Of a stretch of 64,000 bases of DNA, positions 32,969-41,868 are shown one piece after another. Below the pieces are notes generated by a model. That model was not told the DNA's origin. It was given only the letters and a program-made list of their open reading frames with translations, and searched no databases. Source of the DNA: an uncultured Lachnospiraceae bacterium (lineage in GTDB: Bacteria; Bacillota; Clostridia; Lachnospirales; Lachnospiraceae); the NCBI GenBank assembly GCA_910588845.1, contig CAJURU010000006.1:62001-126000 (forward strand), in the 5' to 3' direction. A program made the translations under genes and the position numbers. Each line of letters opens with the position of its first letter. The stretch's first letter is position 1.

Positions 32969-35554
32969 ATGGATCATGTAAAGGAACTTTTTGGACAGAC
33001 CATCAAAGGCGCCTCGGTCGTTGAGGCCCGTGAGCAGTACGGTGGTATACAGAGCGTTCAGAATCTGGAGACGGTCGTCAATGAGGGTCTTCGTGCCGCC
33101 CTGCTGGAGGAGACTCCGGATCAGTCGCTGGAGGTGTTGCTGGAACACCTGGGAAAAGCGCTGAATGGGGAACGGATCTATATATTTGAACAGAACGGAT
33201 CCGGCGGCGATGACAACACCTATGAGTGGACGGCGGATGGTGTGGAGCCGGAAAAGGAAAACCTTCAAAACGTTCCGCCCCAGGTGTGTGCCAGCTGGTA
33301 TCGGAATTTTAGTATCGGCAGACATATTGTCATTAAAAACCTGGAAGATATTCGGGAGACGGAACCCCTTCAATATGAAAACCTGAAGCGGCAGGGCATT
33401 CATTCGCTGGTGGTGGTGCCTCTGTATGACAGTGAAAAGATTATTGGTTTTTACGGTGTGGACAATCCTCCGGTAAAGTCGCTGGAATACGCATCGAATA
33501 TGCTCCAGACGGCGGCATACTTTATCGTGTCTTCTCTCAAACGGCGCAACTTAGTGCGTGAGCTTCAAAAGAGGAGTTATAATGTTCTCCATGCCCTTAG
33601 TGTGGATTATCTGGACATCTATCAAGTGAACTTCGACACAGGAGAATGCGACGTCTACCGGAACAGCGAGCGGATGGGGATGGATTGGCCCGTCTATTTA
33701 AAGGAGGGCTATCAGGCGGCTATGGAGCGGTATATTTCCGAGTATGTAGTTCCCCAGGATCAGGAGAGGCTGCGCACTGTCACGAAAAAAGACTATGTGC
33801 TCACGCAGCTTCGGACGAAGAAAAAGTTTTCTGTCCGATATCAGGTGAAAGACAGTTCCTTCGGACTGAAACACCTGGAGTTCCATTTTTCTGCTACCGA
33901 TAAGACTAAGGAGGAGAACTGCGCGATTTTTGCACAGCGGGATGTCAACGCCGTGGTGGAACAGGAAGAGAAGTACAAGCTGGAGGCAAGGCAAAGCCTG
34001 GAGAACATTCTTGAAGGAGCCAGGACGGGCATTTGGAGGATAGAGCTGGAAGAGGGATGCCCGCCGAGGATGTATGCAGACCGTACCATGCGGATTCTCT
34101 TAGGCGTTTCGGATGAAATTGAGCGGGAAGACTGCTACCGGCACTGGTTTGCCCGTATTGAGCCGGACTATGTTGAGATGGTACAGGAAGCGGTGCAGGA
34201 AATACTGAAGACGGGGCGTGCCGAGGTGATTTACCCCTGGTATCATCCAACGTTGGGCAAAATCTATGTCCGCTGCGGCGGAGTGCCGGATAAAACATTT
34301 GAGAAACCGGGGGTCTCTTTGAACGGATATCATCAGGATATCACGGAGACCATGGTGACGAGGAAGAAACAGGAGCAGTCCATCCTGGAACTTTTGGAGC
34401 GGGTGAGACAGGCAAATGCAGCAAAAAGTGAATTTCTTTCCCATATGTCCCACGATCTTCGCACGCCTATTAATGGGATTTTGGGAATGCTGTCCATCCT
34501 GGAGAAAAGTCAGGATGACCGGAAGCGGCAGAAAGAGTGCTGGAAAAAGATACGTGTGTCCACGGAGCATCTGCTTTCCCTGGTGACCGATGTTCTGCAG
34601 GTAAGCAAGCTGGACAGCGGAAGACCGGCGGACGTGGAAGAACCGTATGATCTTTGCGCTTTGTTGGAAGAATGTATCATGATATTGTCCCCTTTGGCGG
34701 AGGAGCGTGGGATTCGTCTGGAACTGGAAATGTCTGACCTGCGGCATAACAGGGTGGTTGGAAATCCGCTGCACTTGAGGCAAATTATGATGAATGTCAT
34801 TGACAATGCGCTCAAGTATAACAGATCCCATGGTTCGGTCTTTGTTCGGGCAGAGGAGACTGCCTTTGGGGATGGAATTGTAAGCTGCCGTTTTGTGGTC
34901 GAAGATACCGGGATTGGCATTGGGGAGGATTTTAAGGAGCATATTTTTGAACCCTTCACCCAGGAGCATCAGGACGCGAGGACCAACTACAACGGCGTTG
35001 GGCTTGGCATGTCTATTGTAAAGAAGCTGGTGGACCAGATGAAAGGGACTGTTGAGATCGACAGCCAGGTTGGCAAGGGGAGCGTGATTCAAATCACGCT
35101 GCCCATTCGTGTCGACGGGGCCTGGAACCACCAGCCTGTGGATGAGGAGCAGGATGAGCAGGGCGATGTTGCGGGAATGCGCGTTCTGCTGGTAGAGGAC
35201 AATGAGATTAACTGCGAAATTGTAGAGTACATTCTCAAAGAGGCGGGCGTGGAGGTCGCGACTGCCAACAATGGAAAAGCCGCCGTAGATGCGTTCGCAG
35301 GATCTGCTGTGGAAACGTTTGACTGTATACTCATGGATTTGATGATGCCTGTCATGAGCGGATATGAGGCGGCGCGGGTGATTCGCGGCCTGGACCGGAC
35401 AGACGCTAAGACCGTGCCTATCATAGCGTTGTCGGCAAATGCCTTTGAAGAGGACATCGCACTGGCAAAGGATGCCGGCATGAATGAGCATTTGGCGAAG
35501 CCGGTGGATAATCACAAAATGTTGCAGACCATGAGCCGGTTGCGGCGTTGTTAG
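32969..35554 (+). CDS. Hybrid sensor histidine kinase, GAF-PAS-HisKA-HATPase-REC
   Basis: Soluble protein of 861 residues. A GAF-like domain (about 25-185) with SLVVVPLYDSEKIIGFYGVDNPP and a PAS-like region (about 330-470) precede HisKA with H495 in SHMSHDLRTPINGIL. The HATPase domain shows DTGIGIGEDF and GVGLGMSIV, followed by a C-terminal receiver with VEDNEIN and phospho-acceptor D790 in ILMDLMMPVMSGYE. All key residues are present. GCGGAGG precedes ATG 32969; an in-frame TTG at 32882 falls in the promoter. No output protein is adjacent; the neighbour downstream is another hybrid kinase. Confidence 0.9.
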   Translation: MDHVKELFGQTIKGASVVEAREQYGGIQSVQNLETVVNEGLRAALLEETPDQSLEVLLEHLGKALNGERIYIFEQNGSGGDDNTYEWTADGVEPEKENLQNVPPQVCASWYRNFSIGRHIVIKNLEDIRETEPLQYENLKRQGIHSLVVVPLYDSEKIIGFYGVDNPPVKSLEYASNMLQTAAYFIVSSLKRRNLVRELQKRSYNVLHALSVDYLDIYQVNFDTGECDVYRNSERMGMDWPVYLKEGYQAAMERYISEYVVPQDQERLRTVTKKDYVLTQLRTKKKFSVRYQVKDSSFGLKHLEFHFSATDKTKEENCAIFAQRDVNAVVEQEEKYKLEARQSLENILEGARTGIWRIELEEGCPPRMYADRTMRILLGVSDEIEREDCYRHWFARIEPDYVEMVQEAVQEILKTGRAEVIYPWYHPTLGKIYVRCGGVPDKTFEKPGVSLNGYHQDITETMVTRKKQEQSILELLERVRQANAAKSEFLSHMSHDLRTPINGILGMLSILEKSQDDRKRQKECWKKIRVSTEHLLSLVTDVLQVSKLDSGRPADVEEPYDLCALLEECIMILSPLAEERGIRLELEMSDLRHNRVVGNPLHLRQIMMNVIDNALKYNRSHGSVFVRAEETAFGDGIVSCRFVVEDTGIGIGEDFKEHIFEPFTQEHQDARTNYNGVGLGMSIVKKLVDQMKGTVEIDSQVGKGSVIQITLPIRVDGAWNHQPVDEEQDEQGDVAGMRVLLVEDNEINCEIVEYILKEAGVEVATANNGKAAVDAFAGSAVETFDCILMDLMMPVMSGYEAARVIRGLDRTDAKTVPIIALSANAFEEDIALAKDAGMNEHLAKPVDNHKMLQTMSRLRRC

Positions 35555-35622
35555 GAGCCTGGAACAGATGGCCTCCTACGCTTGAACAATGTAAATGCTA
35601 AAAACTGTGGAAAGGGAAAAGT

Positions 35623-38208
35623 ATGAAAAGTAAGACTTTGCCGCGTTCCTTAAAAATCAGCATAGCGGTAATCATTTGTTTAACGGTTTTCGTGTTTTTC
35701 TTCCTTGGAAGAACTATTCACAATATGAGTGAAAACACGATAGAGGACATAGGCACTGTTTATATGGAGGGAATGAATGAGCAGGTGTCTTTACACTTTG
35801 AGACTATTATTGAACTCCGCCTGACAATGGCGGAATCCATAGCGCGCATTGCGGTGGAGGAAGAAAATGCAAGTTATGGCTCAAAGGAGGAAATAGAATA
35901 CGGTGCAAAGGCAAGACATTTTTTGTGCGCCGCCCTGTATTCTGCCGACGGAAGAAGTGAGATGATTTATGGCGATTCTGTGCAGCTCAACCACCCGGAG
36001 CCGTTTTTGGAGAGCTTGAGGAATGGAGAGCGCAAAGCAGCGTCCGCCACAGACAGCAACGGAGATGGGGTCATTTTGTTCGGCGTTCCCTGTGCATATC
36101 CCATGTCTGACGGGAGCGACAGCCTTGCCATTGTTGTTGGACTTTCTACCAAATATATGAGCGAGGTCCTCTTCCTTGATTCAGACAGTTCGCTGATGTA
36201 CTCTTTTGTCATACGAGAGGATGGCAGCTATGTCGTTGGCAACGAGGGCGACGTCCACAAAAATTATTTTGACAGGCTTATTAGTATCTTTGATGGCGAG
36301 GGCAAGGAAGTAACTTCCCATATTGGGCAGATGATGGCGGCTATCAATGCGGGCGAGGAATATTCTGTTATCTTGAAAAACGGTGAATCGCGCTACCATC
36401 TGTATTGTACGAATCTCCCCTACTGCGAGTGGTATTTGGTGACGGTTCTTCCTTTTGAGGGGTTGGATTACGCGATTTCAGACATGGGCAGGCATTGGTT
36501 AATCATTGTTTATACCGCTTCCGCTGCGGTGATTGCCATGCTTCTCTACATATTTTTTAAGTATTTAAATTATTTCAGAGTACAGGTGGCGGAATTGAAG
36601 CGCATGAACACAGAAATAGACGCAGCGCGCAAAGATGCTGAACGGGCGAGAAAGGAAGCGGAATATGCCAATGCGGCTAAACAGGATTTTCTCTCCAGCA
36701 TGAGCCACGATATACGCACTCCTATGAACGCCATTATCGGCATGACTTCATTGGCGATGAACAGCTCGCACAATCAGGAACAGGTTCAGGATTACCTGGG
36801 TAAGATTGCGCTGTCCGGTAAACATTTGCTGGGTCTGATTAATGACGTATTGGATATATCCAAGATTGAAAGCGGTAAAATGACGCTCAATATGGAACAG
36901 GTCTCGTTGCGGGAGGTGATGGACAGTATTGTCAATATTATACAGCCCCAGGTCAAGGCGAAAAATCAGCAGTTCGACGCGGTTGCATACGAAATACTTT
37001 CGGAAGAGGTTTGCTGTGACAGCGTGCGCTTGAATCAAGTATTGATTAACCTGCTGGGGAATGCGGTCAAATTTACGCCGGAACAGGGCTCCGTACAAGC
37101 GGCTGTATATCAGGAGGCGCTGCCGGAGGACGCCTCCTGTGTGCGCACCCATTTCTTAGTGAGCGATACAGGTATTGGGATGTCAGAAGAATACCAGAAG
37201 AAAATATTTGAGTCTTTCAGCAGGGAAGACAACACACGTGTACAGAAAACAGAGGGGTCCGGGCTGGGAATGGCGATTACCAAGTATATTGTGGACGTGA
37301 TGGGCGGTACTATTTCTGTTCGCAGCGAACAGGGCAAGGGCAGTGAGTTCCATGTTGTTCTTGATCTGAAAAAAGCGGCGGAGCAGGAAAATGATACGGT
37401 GCTTCCCGGCTGGAATGTGCTGGTGGTGGATGACGATGAGCGCTTATGTAACAATACGGTCCATTCCTTAAAGTCAATAGGTATCTGCGCAGAATGGTGC
37501 CTGAGCGCCGAACGGGCAATGGAATTGATTGCAAAACGCCATCATCAAAACGACGGTTATCAGATAGTTCTTTTAGGCTGGAAACTGTCAGACATGAATG
37601 GGATTGAGGCTGCCCGGGCGATTCGAGCTGCTTATGGAGAGGACGGTCCGGCTCTGCTGCTCTCGTCCTGTGATTGGAGTGAGATTGAGGCGGAGGCAAA
37701 GGAAGCGGGAATTTGCAGAGTGATTTCCAGGCCGCTGTTTAAGTCCGCGTTGCTTGACGCACTGAATATGTTTACCGGCGCCGCCGGTGAAGAAGCTGCC
37801 GCTGACGAAAAAGAGCTTGCGCTGGAGCTTCGTGGGAAACACATCTTATTGGCGGAGGATAATGAGCTCAACTGGGAGGTTGCAAAGGAGATTCTTTCTG
37901 TTTTTGAAATGGAATTGGATTGGGCTGAAAATGGGCAGATTTGTGTAGCAAAATTTGAAGAATCCCCTGTCGGGTATTATGACGCAATTATTATGGATGT
38001 GCGCATGCCAATTATGGACGGCTATGAAGCGACCGCGACGATCCGGGGGATGAAGCGTGAGGACGCCAATATTCCTATTATTGCTATGACTGCCGATGCG
38101 TTTTCAGAAGATATTCAAAGGTGTTTAGAGTGCGGCATGAATGACCATTTGGCAAAACCGATTGACATTCAGGCGATTGAACGCAAGTTAAAAAAATATC
38201 TGCAATAA
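35623..38208 (+). CDS. Membrane hybrid sensor kinase with two receiver domains, the first degenerate
   Basis: Protein of 861 residues. Membrane helices at about 12-30 and 290-312 enclose a Cache-like extracellular sensor. A coiled coil leads to HisKA with H362 in SSMSHDIRTPMNAII, then HATPase with DTGIGMSEEY and GSGLGMAI. Receiver 1 (about 605-715) begins VLVVDDDERLC, but glycine 652 (VLLGWKLSDMNG) occupies the phospho-acceptor position, so it cannot be phosphorylated there. Receiver 2 (about 740-861) has AEDNELN and D792 in IIMDVRMPIMDGYE. AAAGGGAAA precedes the start. It follows the other kinase by 68 bases and ends in a terminator. Confidence 0.9.
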   Translation: MKSKTLPRSLKISIAVIICLTVFVFFFLGRTIHNMSENTIEDIGTVYMEGMNEQVSLHFETIIELRLTMAESIARIAVEEENASYGSKEEIEYGAKARHFLCAALYSADGRSEMIYGDSVQLNHPEPFLESLRNGERKAASATDSNGDGVILFGVPCAYPMSDGSDSLAIVVGLSTKYMSEVLFLDSDSSLMYSFVIREDGSYVVGNEGDVHKNYFDRLISIFDGEGKEVTSHIGQMMAAINAGEEYSVILKNGESRYHLYCTNLPYCEWYLVTVLPFEGLDYAISDMGRHWLIIVYTASAAVIAMLLYIFFKYLNYFRVQVAELKRMNTEIDAARKDAERARKEAEYANAAKQDFLSSMSHDIRTPMNAIIGMTSLAMNSSHNQEQVQDYLGKIALSGKHLLGLINDVLDISKIESGKMTLNMEQVSLREVMDSIVNIIQPQVKAKNQQFDAVAYEILSEEVCCDSVRLNQVLINLLGNAVKFTPEQGSVQAAVYQEALPEDASCVRTHFLVSDTGIGMSEEYQKKIFESFSREDNTRVQKTEGSGLGMAITKYIVDVMGGTISVRSEQGKGSEFHVVLDLKKAAEQENDTVLPGWNVLVVDDDERLCNNTVHSLKSIGICAEWCLSAERAMELIAKRHHQNDGYQIVLLGWKLSDMNGIEAARAIRAAYGEDGPALLLSSCDWSEIEAEAKEAGICRVISRPLFKSALLDALNMFTGAAGEEAAADEKELALELRGKHILLAEDNELNWEVAKEILSVFEMELDWAENGQICVAKFEESPVGYYDAIIMDVRMPIMDGYEATATIRGMKREDANIPIIAMTADAFSEDIQRCLECGMNDHLAKPIDIQAIERKLKKYLQ

Positions 38209-38210
38209 AT

Positions 38211-38249
38211 AAAGTGCAAGGTCTTTTTTAGGAAGACTTTGCGCTTTTA
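38211..38249 (+). terminator. Terminator after the second hybrid kinase
   Basis: AAGTGCAAGGTCTT pairs with AAGACTTTGCGCTTTT (G-T pair included) and runs into Ts. Confidence 0.78.
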
Positions 38250-38371
38250 TTTCGATGGAGGGCTGTTCCTTGATTTTATCGATCATGCTATTTCGTTATT
38301 GCGCATGGGCGCTAGTTGAGATAAAATAAATAGCGGCAGCGTATAGCTGCCGTCAAAGAAGGAGGATCGCT

Positions 38372-38785
38372 ATGGACGTATTCATCTGTGTGGACGATAA
38401 CAATGGAATGCTGTTTAACGGCAGAAGGCAAAGCAGAGATGAAGCTGTTGTCAAGGACATCTTGGAGTTTGCGGGGAATGATAACATATGGATGAGCTCT
38501 TATTCGTCAAAACTCTTCCTCGCAAATCCTGATAGAATCCTAATAGAAGACAATTTGTTGAAAGACACTTTGAAATATGGATATTGTTTTTTAGAAAATG
38601 TTCCGCTAAAATCATATCAAGACAGGATAGATAATTTGATTGTTTATAGCTGGAACCGGGCGTATCCCGCAGATACATATCTGGATGTAGATTTAATTAC
38701 AGATTGGGAAACGATTGATACAAAAGAGTTTGGAGGAAAATCACATGAGAAGATTACACGAAAGATTTACAGGCGCAAAATGTAG
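38372..38785 (+). CDS. Conserved hypothetical protein overlapping the nuclease gene
   Basis: Cytosolic-looking protein of 137 residues starting MDVFICVDDNNGMLFNGRRQ. It has no signal peptide and is mildly acidic except for the basic tail. The motifs FNGRRQSRD, LENVPLKSY, YSWNRAYPAD and GKSHEKITRKIY seem conserved; from memory, similar Lachnospiraceae proteins are often mis-annotated as ribonuclease Z, but no metallo-lactamase motif is present. GAAGGAGG precedes the start. A CGGCAGC/GCTGCCG hairpin (38334-38352) sits in its leader. Its last 41 bases overlap the start of the secreted nuclease gene, so the two are translated in tandem. It could be an inhibitor of, or partner for, that nuclease; this is inference only. 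Confidence 0.7.
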   Translation: MDVFICVDDNNGMLFNGRRQSRDEAVVKDILEFAGNDNIWMSSYSSKLFLANPDRILIEDNLLKDTLKYGYCFLENVPLKSYQDRIDNLIVYSWNRAYPADTYLDVDLITDWETIDTKEFGGKSHEKITRKIYRRKM

Positions 38786-39899
38786 AAAAGCGGCGTTCCT
38801 GCTGCTATTTATTTTGACGATGGGGTTCTCCGTTTCCGCCTGCGGTGAAGCGTCCAGTGCAGATATAAGTTCTGAAGTGGAAATAGAGGAGCATGTGCAG
38901 GTACTGGAGCAGGATGAATCGCCTGCGGAACAACAGGAACAAGTATTGGAGAAGGGGGAGCCGTCCACAAAGGAACAGGCAAAAGAAGCTCTGTCTGTGG
39001 AGGAGATCGTTGCCAGTTATGAATCAGAGATCACGGAAGTCCCAGCATTTACAGGTAATGCATATACGATCATCAATGACAATAATCCCTGTTTCACAAA
39101 GTCCAATCTGCCAACAACATCTTTTGAATATTATTCAGAATTGGACGGCCTGGGACGCTGTGGGATTGCCTGCGCAAACATCGGGCAGGATATCATGCCG
39201 ACGAAAGAGCGGGAAAGTATTGGGCAGATAAAACCCAGCGGATGGCAGACTGTCAAATATGATAACGTGGAAGGCAAATATCTGTACAATAGATGTCATT
39301 TGATTGGCTATCAGTTATCTGCGGAGAATGCCAACGAAAAGAATTTAATCACAGGGACAAGATACCTGAACGTTATGGGTATGCTGCCATTTGAAAATAT
39401 GGTGGCCGACTATGTAAAAGAAACAGGGAACCATGTTTTATACAGGGTGAATCCATATTTCCAGGGTGATAATCTCTTAGCCAGCGGCGTTTTCATGGAA
39501 GGCTGGTCTGTGGAAGATGAAGGGGAGGGTATATGTTTTCATGTATTTGTATATAATGTGCAGCCTGGCATCGCCATAGATTATGCGAATGGCGACAGTC
39601 ATTCAGAGGAGGACGTGCCGGCCGCCAGTGAGCCTGCGTCAGCAGAAGCGTCCAACGAAGCCTCCGCTGCGCAGGATAATAATCAACCTGACGCGCCGGT
39701 TGCGAAAGAGGTTACAGAACAGTCGGAGCCTGCGCCGGCCGGCACGGATTATATACTAAATACGAATACCCATAAATTTCATATTCCTGGTTGCGGCAGT
39801 GTAAAACAGATGTCTGAGGCCAATAAAAAGGCATACTCCGGTAACAGGGACGATGTGATTGCAATGGGCTATGATCCCTGTAAGAAATGTAATCCGTAG
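38745..39899 (+). CDS. Extracellular DNA/RNA non-specific endonuclease, predicted lipoprotein
   Basis: Protein of 384 residues. The N-terminus has a signal peptide and lipobox (FSVSAC) for membrane anchoring. A Glu/Gln-rich spacer (about 45-100) is followed by the endonuclease domain (about 105-290) with catalytic H185 in RCHLIGYQLSAENANEKNL, the EndA/NUC-type His region; R-x-H replaces the usual D-R-G-H. An Ala/Ser/Glu-rich linker leads to a C-terminal Ada-like zinc module (HKFHIPGCGSVKQM and YDPCKKCNP). GGAGGAAAA precedes ATG 38745. The role could be nutrient scavenging from DNA or uptake of DNA. Confidence 0.87.
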   Translation: MRRLHERFTGAKCRKAAFLLLFILTMGFSVSACGEASSADISSEVEIEEHVQVLEQDESPAEQQEQVLEKGEPSTKEQAKEALSVEEIVASYESEITEVPAFTGNAYTIINDNNPCFTKSNLPTTSFEYYSELDGLGRCGIACANIGQDIMPTKERESIGQIKPSGWQTVKYDNVEGKYLYNRCHLIGYQLSAENANEKNLITGTRYLNVMGMLPFENMVADYVKETGNHVLYRVNPYFQGDNLLASGVFMEGWSVEDEGEGICFHVFVYNVQPGIAIDYANGDSHSEEDVPAASEPASAEASNEASAAQDNNQPDAPVAKEVTEQSEPAPAGTDYILNTNTHKFHIPGCGSVKQMSEANKKAYSGNRDDVIAMGYDPCKKCNP

Positions 39900-39939
39900 A
39901 ATGTATCACAATGTTTTGTCTAAAAAATGTCTGAAAGGC

Positions 39940-39968
39940 TTTACACCTTGAATGTAGATAGTTATAAT
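39940..39968 (+). promoter_or_regulatory. Promoter for pyrE
   Basis: TTTACA (39940-39945), a 17-base spacer and TATAAT (39963-39968). The leader to pyrE is about 115 bases. Confidence 0.75.
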
Positions 39969-40088
39969 GAAGTACAAGCAATGGATTTTCGGAAAAGTGG
40001 GTGATGATATGCCAAACTGTGCAGAAATTACAGCAGTCATATCCCCAGAGGGTAAGATTTTATGGAAGATTAAGGAGAATCAGAATCT

Positions 40089-40763
40089 ATGGAAAGCTAC
40101 AAACAGGAATTTATAGAATTTATGGTAGACTGCCAGGTCTTGAAATTTGGTGAATTTGTATTAAAGAGCGGGAGAAAGTCCCCGTTTTTCATGAATGCGG
40201 GGGCATATGTGACAGGCGCGCAGCTGCGCAAATTAGGCGAGTATTACGCCAAGGCAATCCATGCGCACTATGGAGATGATTTTGACGTGCTTTTCGGGCC
40301 GGCTTATAAGGGAATTCCATTGAGTGTTGCCACTACAATCGCCTTCAGCGAGCTCTATGGCAAGGAAATCCGCTATTGTTCCAACCGCAAGGAAGCCAAA
40401 GACCATGGCGATACCGGAATCCTTTTGGGCAGCAAATTGCAGGACGGCGATAAAGTGGTGATTATCGAGGATGTGACGACTTCCGGCAAATCTATGGAAG
40501 AGACAGTGCCCATCATCCGTGCACAGGCGGACATCGAGATCGTGGGACTGATTGTGTCTTTAAATCGTATGGAACGTGGCAAAGGCGAAAAGAGCGCGCT
40601 GGAAGAGATTAAAGATTTATATGGATTTGAGACGAATGCGATTGTGACGATGGAAGATGTGACAGAATATTTGTATAATAAACCATATAAAGGAAATATA
40701 TATATTAATGACGAAATGAAAGCGGCTATTGACAATTATTATGCCCAGTATGGAGTGAAATAG
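40089..40763 (+). CDS. pyrE: Orotate phosphoribosyltransferase
   Basis: Enzyme of 224 residues making OMP from orotate and PRPP. Visible motifs are LKSGRKSPFFMNAG at the N-terminus, FGPAYKGIPLS, the flexible loop FSNRKEAKDHGD-like region (YCSNRKEAKDHGDTG) and the PRPP loop VVIIEDVTTSGKS. It is detached from pyrC-F-K-D by 14 kb and has its own promoter. AAGGAG lies 11 bases before ATG, a slightly long spacing. Confidence 0.95.
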   Translation: MESYKQEFIEFMVDCQVLKFGEFVLKSGRKSPFFMNAGAYVTGAQLRKLGEYYAKAIHAHYGDDFDVLFGPAYKGIPLSVATTIAFSELYGKEIRYCSNRKEAKDHGDTGILLGSKLQDGDKVVIIEDVTTSGKSMEETVPIIRAQADIEIVGLIVSLNRMERGKGEKSALEEIKDLYGFETNAIVTMEDVTEYLYNKPYKGNIYINDEMKAAIDNYYAQYGVK

Positions 40764-40772
40764 GAGACTGAT

Positions 40773-40925
40773 ATGAATGAAAAGACGTATAAGGCTATGA
40801 CTGTCGCAGGGGGCGGGAATATTGCAATTGGCGTTGTCGTGCTTGTGTGCGGCGTTGTCTGCGGAGTTCTTGCGATTATAAATGGAGCTGCCATGTTGAG
40901 AAGGAAATCAGATATTATATTTTAA
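40773..40925 (+). CDS. Small single-helix membrane protein, 50 residues
   Basis: Begins MNEKTYKAMTVAGGGNIAIG, followed by a strongly hydrophobic helix (about residues 16-40) and a basic tail RRKSD. Translation start has TAGGAG seven bases upstream and lies nine bases after pyrE, so it is probably cotranscribed. The arrangement predicts a cytoplasmic basic C-terminus. I do not recognise a function. Confidence 0.7.
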   Translation: MNEKTYKAMTVAGGGNIAIGVVVLVCGVVCGVLAIINGAAMLRRKSDIIF

Positions 40926-40936
40926 AGGAAGAAAAA

Positions 40937-41416
40937 TTGAAAAACGATTACAGAAAAATACTCCGAATATGCAGCAAAGTCATGTTCGGAGTGTATATTA
41001 TTTTCTTAACATACTTTTTATTTTTTGCAGAGAGTACCGGACGAACGTTTGAGAGCAGATCCTACCATTATAACCTGGAGCTGTTCAAAGAAATCGGACG
41101 TTTTATCAAATACTGCCATCAACTTGGCGCCAAGGCGGTGCTGTTGAATCTTGTGGGGAACGTTGTCGCATTCATTCCCTTTGGATTTTTTTTGCCGATT
41201 TTGCATGTGAAATGCAGGTCTTTTTTGTTCACTACATTTCTGAGTTTTGAATTCAGCCTGATGGTAGAGACGATACAGCTTGTGTCCAAAGTAGGCAGTT
41301 TTGATGTGGACGACCTGCTGCTCAATACGATTGGCGGGGCTTTGGGCTGTCTGACTTTTCTGTGTATGAATCGGATAAGGAGAACGTATGAGACGAAAGA
41401 GAAAAAACGCATATAA
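40937..41416 (+). CDS. VanZ-like membrane protein
   Basis: Protein of 159 residues from a TTG start at 40937, preceded by AAAGGAAG; no ATG in this frame has a ribosome site. Four membrane helices, with VLLNLVGNVVAFIPFGFFLP and FDVDDLLLNTIGGALGC typical of VanZ-family proteins. Members are linked to teicoplanin resistance in one case, but most have unknown roles at the envelope. It overlaps the next gene by 29 bases. Confidence 0.85.
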   Translation: MKNDYRKILRICSKVMFGVYIIFLTYFLFFAESTGRTFESRSYHYNLELFKEIGRFIKYCHQLGAKAVLLNLVGNVVAFIPFGFFLPILHVKCRSFLFTTFLSFEFSLMVETIQLVSKVGSFDVDDLLLNTIGGALGCLTFLCMNRIRRTYETKEKKRI

Positions 41417-41714
41417 ATTTGGAGACAAGAAACATTCCAGGCGAGGAAAAGTATCGCTGGTGTTGGCGGCGCTCTCGCTGTTGGCAGGTATCGGCATGAT
41501 CGCATTTTCCATCCACAGCGGCGGCCATGCCAATGAATATATCGGATGTGCAGGGGTATTTACGCTGATGGTTTCTATTGTCTCCCTGATTGTTGGGCTG
41601 ATGAGTCTTGGGGAGGATAGCTATAAGCTATTCCCAGTGTTGGGAAGCGTCTGTGCCGGTTTGGTGCTGGCGGGTTGGGTGGCAGTTTATGTGTTAGGGT
41701 TTTATACCTTGTGA
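41388..41714 (+). CDS. Small membrane protein, DUF6142-like
   Basis: Protein of 108 residues with a basic N-terminus (MRRKRKNAYKFGDKKHSRRG) and three hydrophobic helices. The FGDKKHSRRG plus glycine-rich helix pattern fits the DUF6142 group as I remember it. Function unknown. GGAGAACGT lies upstream inside the VanZ-like gene, so translation is coupled. Its last codons and stop lie in the first copy of a 47-bp tandem repeat. Confidence 0.7.
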   Translation: MRRKRKNAYKFGDKKHSRRGKVSLVLAALSLLAGIGMIAFSIHSGGHANEYIGCAGVFTLMVSIVSLIVGLMSLGEDSYKLFPVLGSVCAGLVLAGWVAVYVLGFYTL

Positions 41715-41840
41715 AAAGGCCGACTGGCCATAATGGGGTGCCCGGAGGGTATACCTTGTGAAAAGGCCGACTGGCCAGAATGGGGTGCTGGAGGGTATAC
41801 CTTGTGAAAAGGCCGGCTGGCCATAATGGGGCGCCCGGAG
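41703..41840 (+). repeat. Three-copy 46-47 bp tandem repeat before the M29 gene
   Basis: Copies start at 41703, 41750 and 41796 with TATACCTTGTGAAAAGGCCG. Each has a GGCC-GACT-GGCC mini-hairpin and a GGGGTGCCCGGAGG segment. Unlike the micro-ORF arrays, no reading frame is kept between copies. There are no spacers, so it is not a CRISPR. Confidence 0.9.
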
Positions 41841-41868
41841 ACACATGGAAAGAAATGAGGTTATATTT

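Noticed and set aside
34100..35515. A 471-residue minus-strand reading frame inside the first hybrid kinase gene.
   Set aside because: It is entirely antisense to a gene with intact kinase motifs. It lacks a ribosome site and recognisable domains.
40009..40116. A 35-codon reading frame overlapping the start of pyrE, as a possible pyrimidine-sensing leader peptide.
   Set aside because: Weak ribosome site, no pyrimidine-rich transcript slippage motif and no terminator in the leader. It is probably chance.
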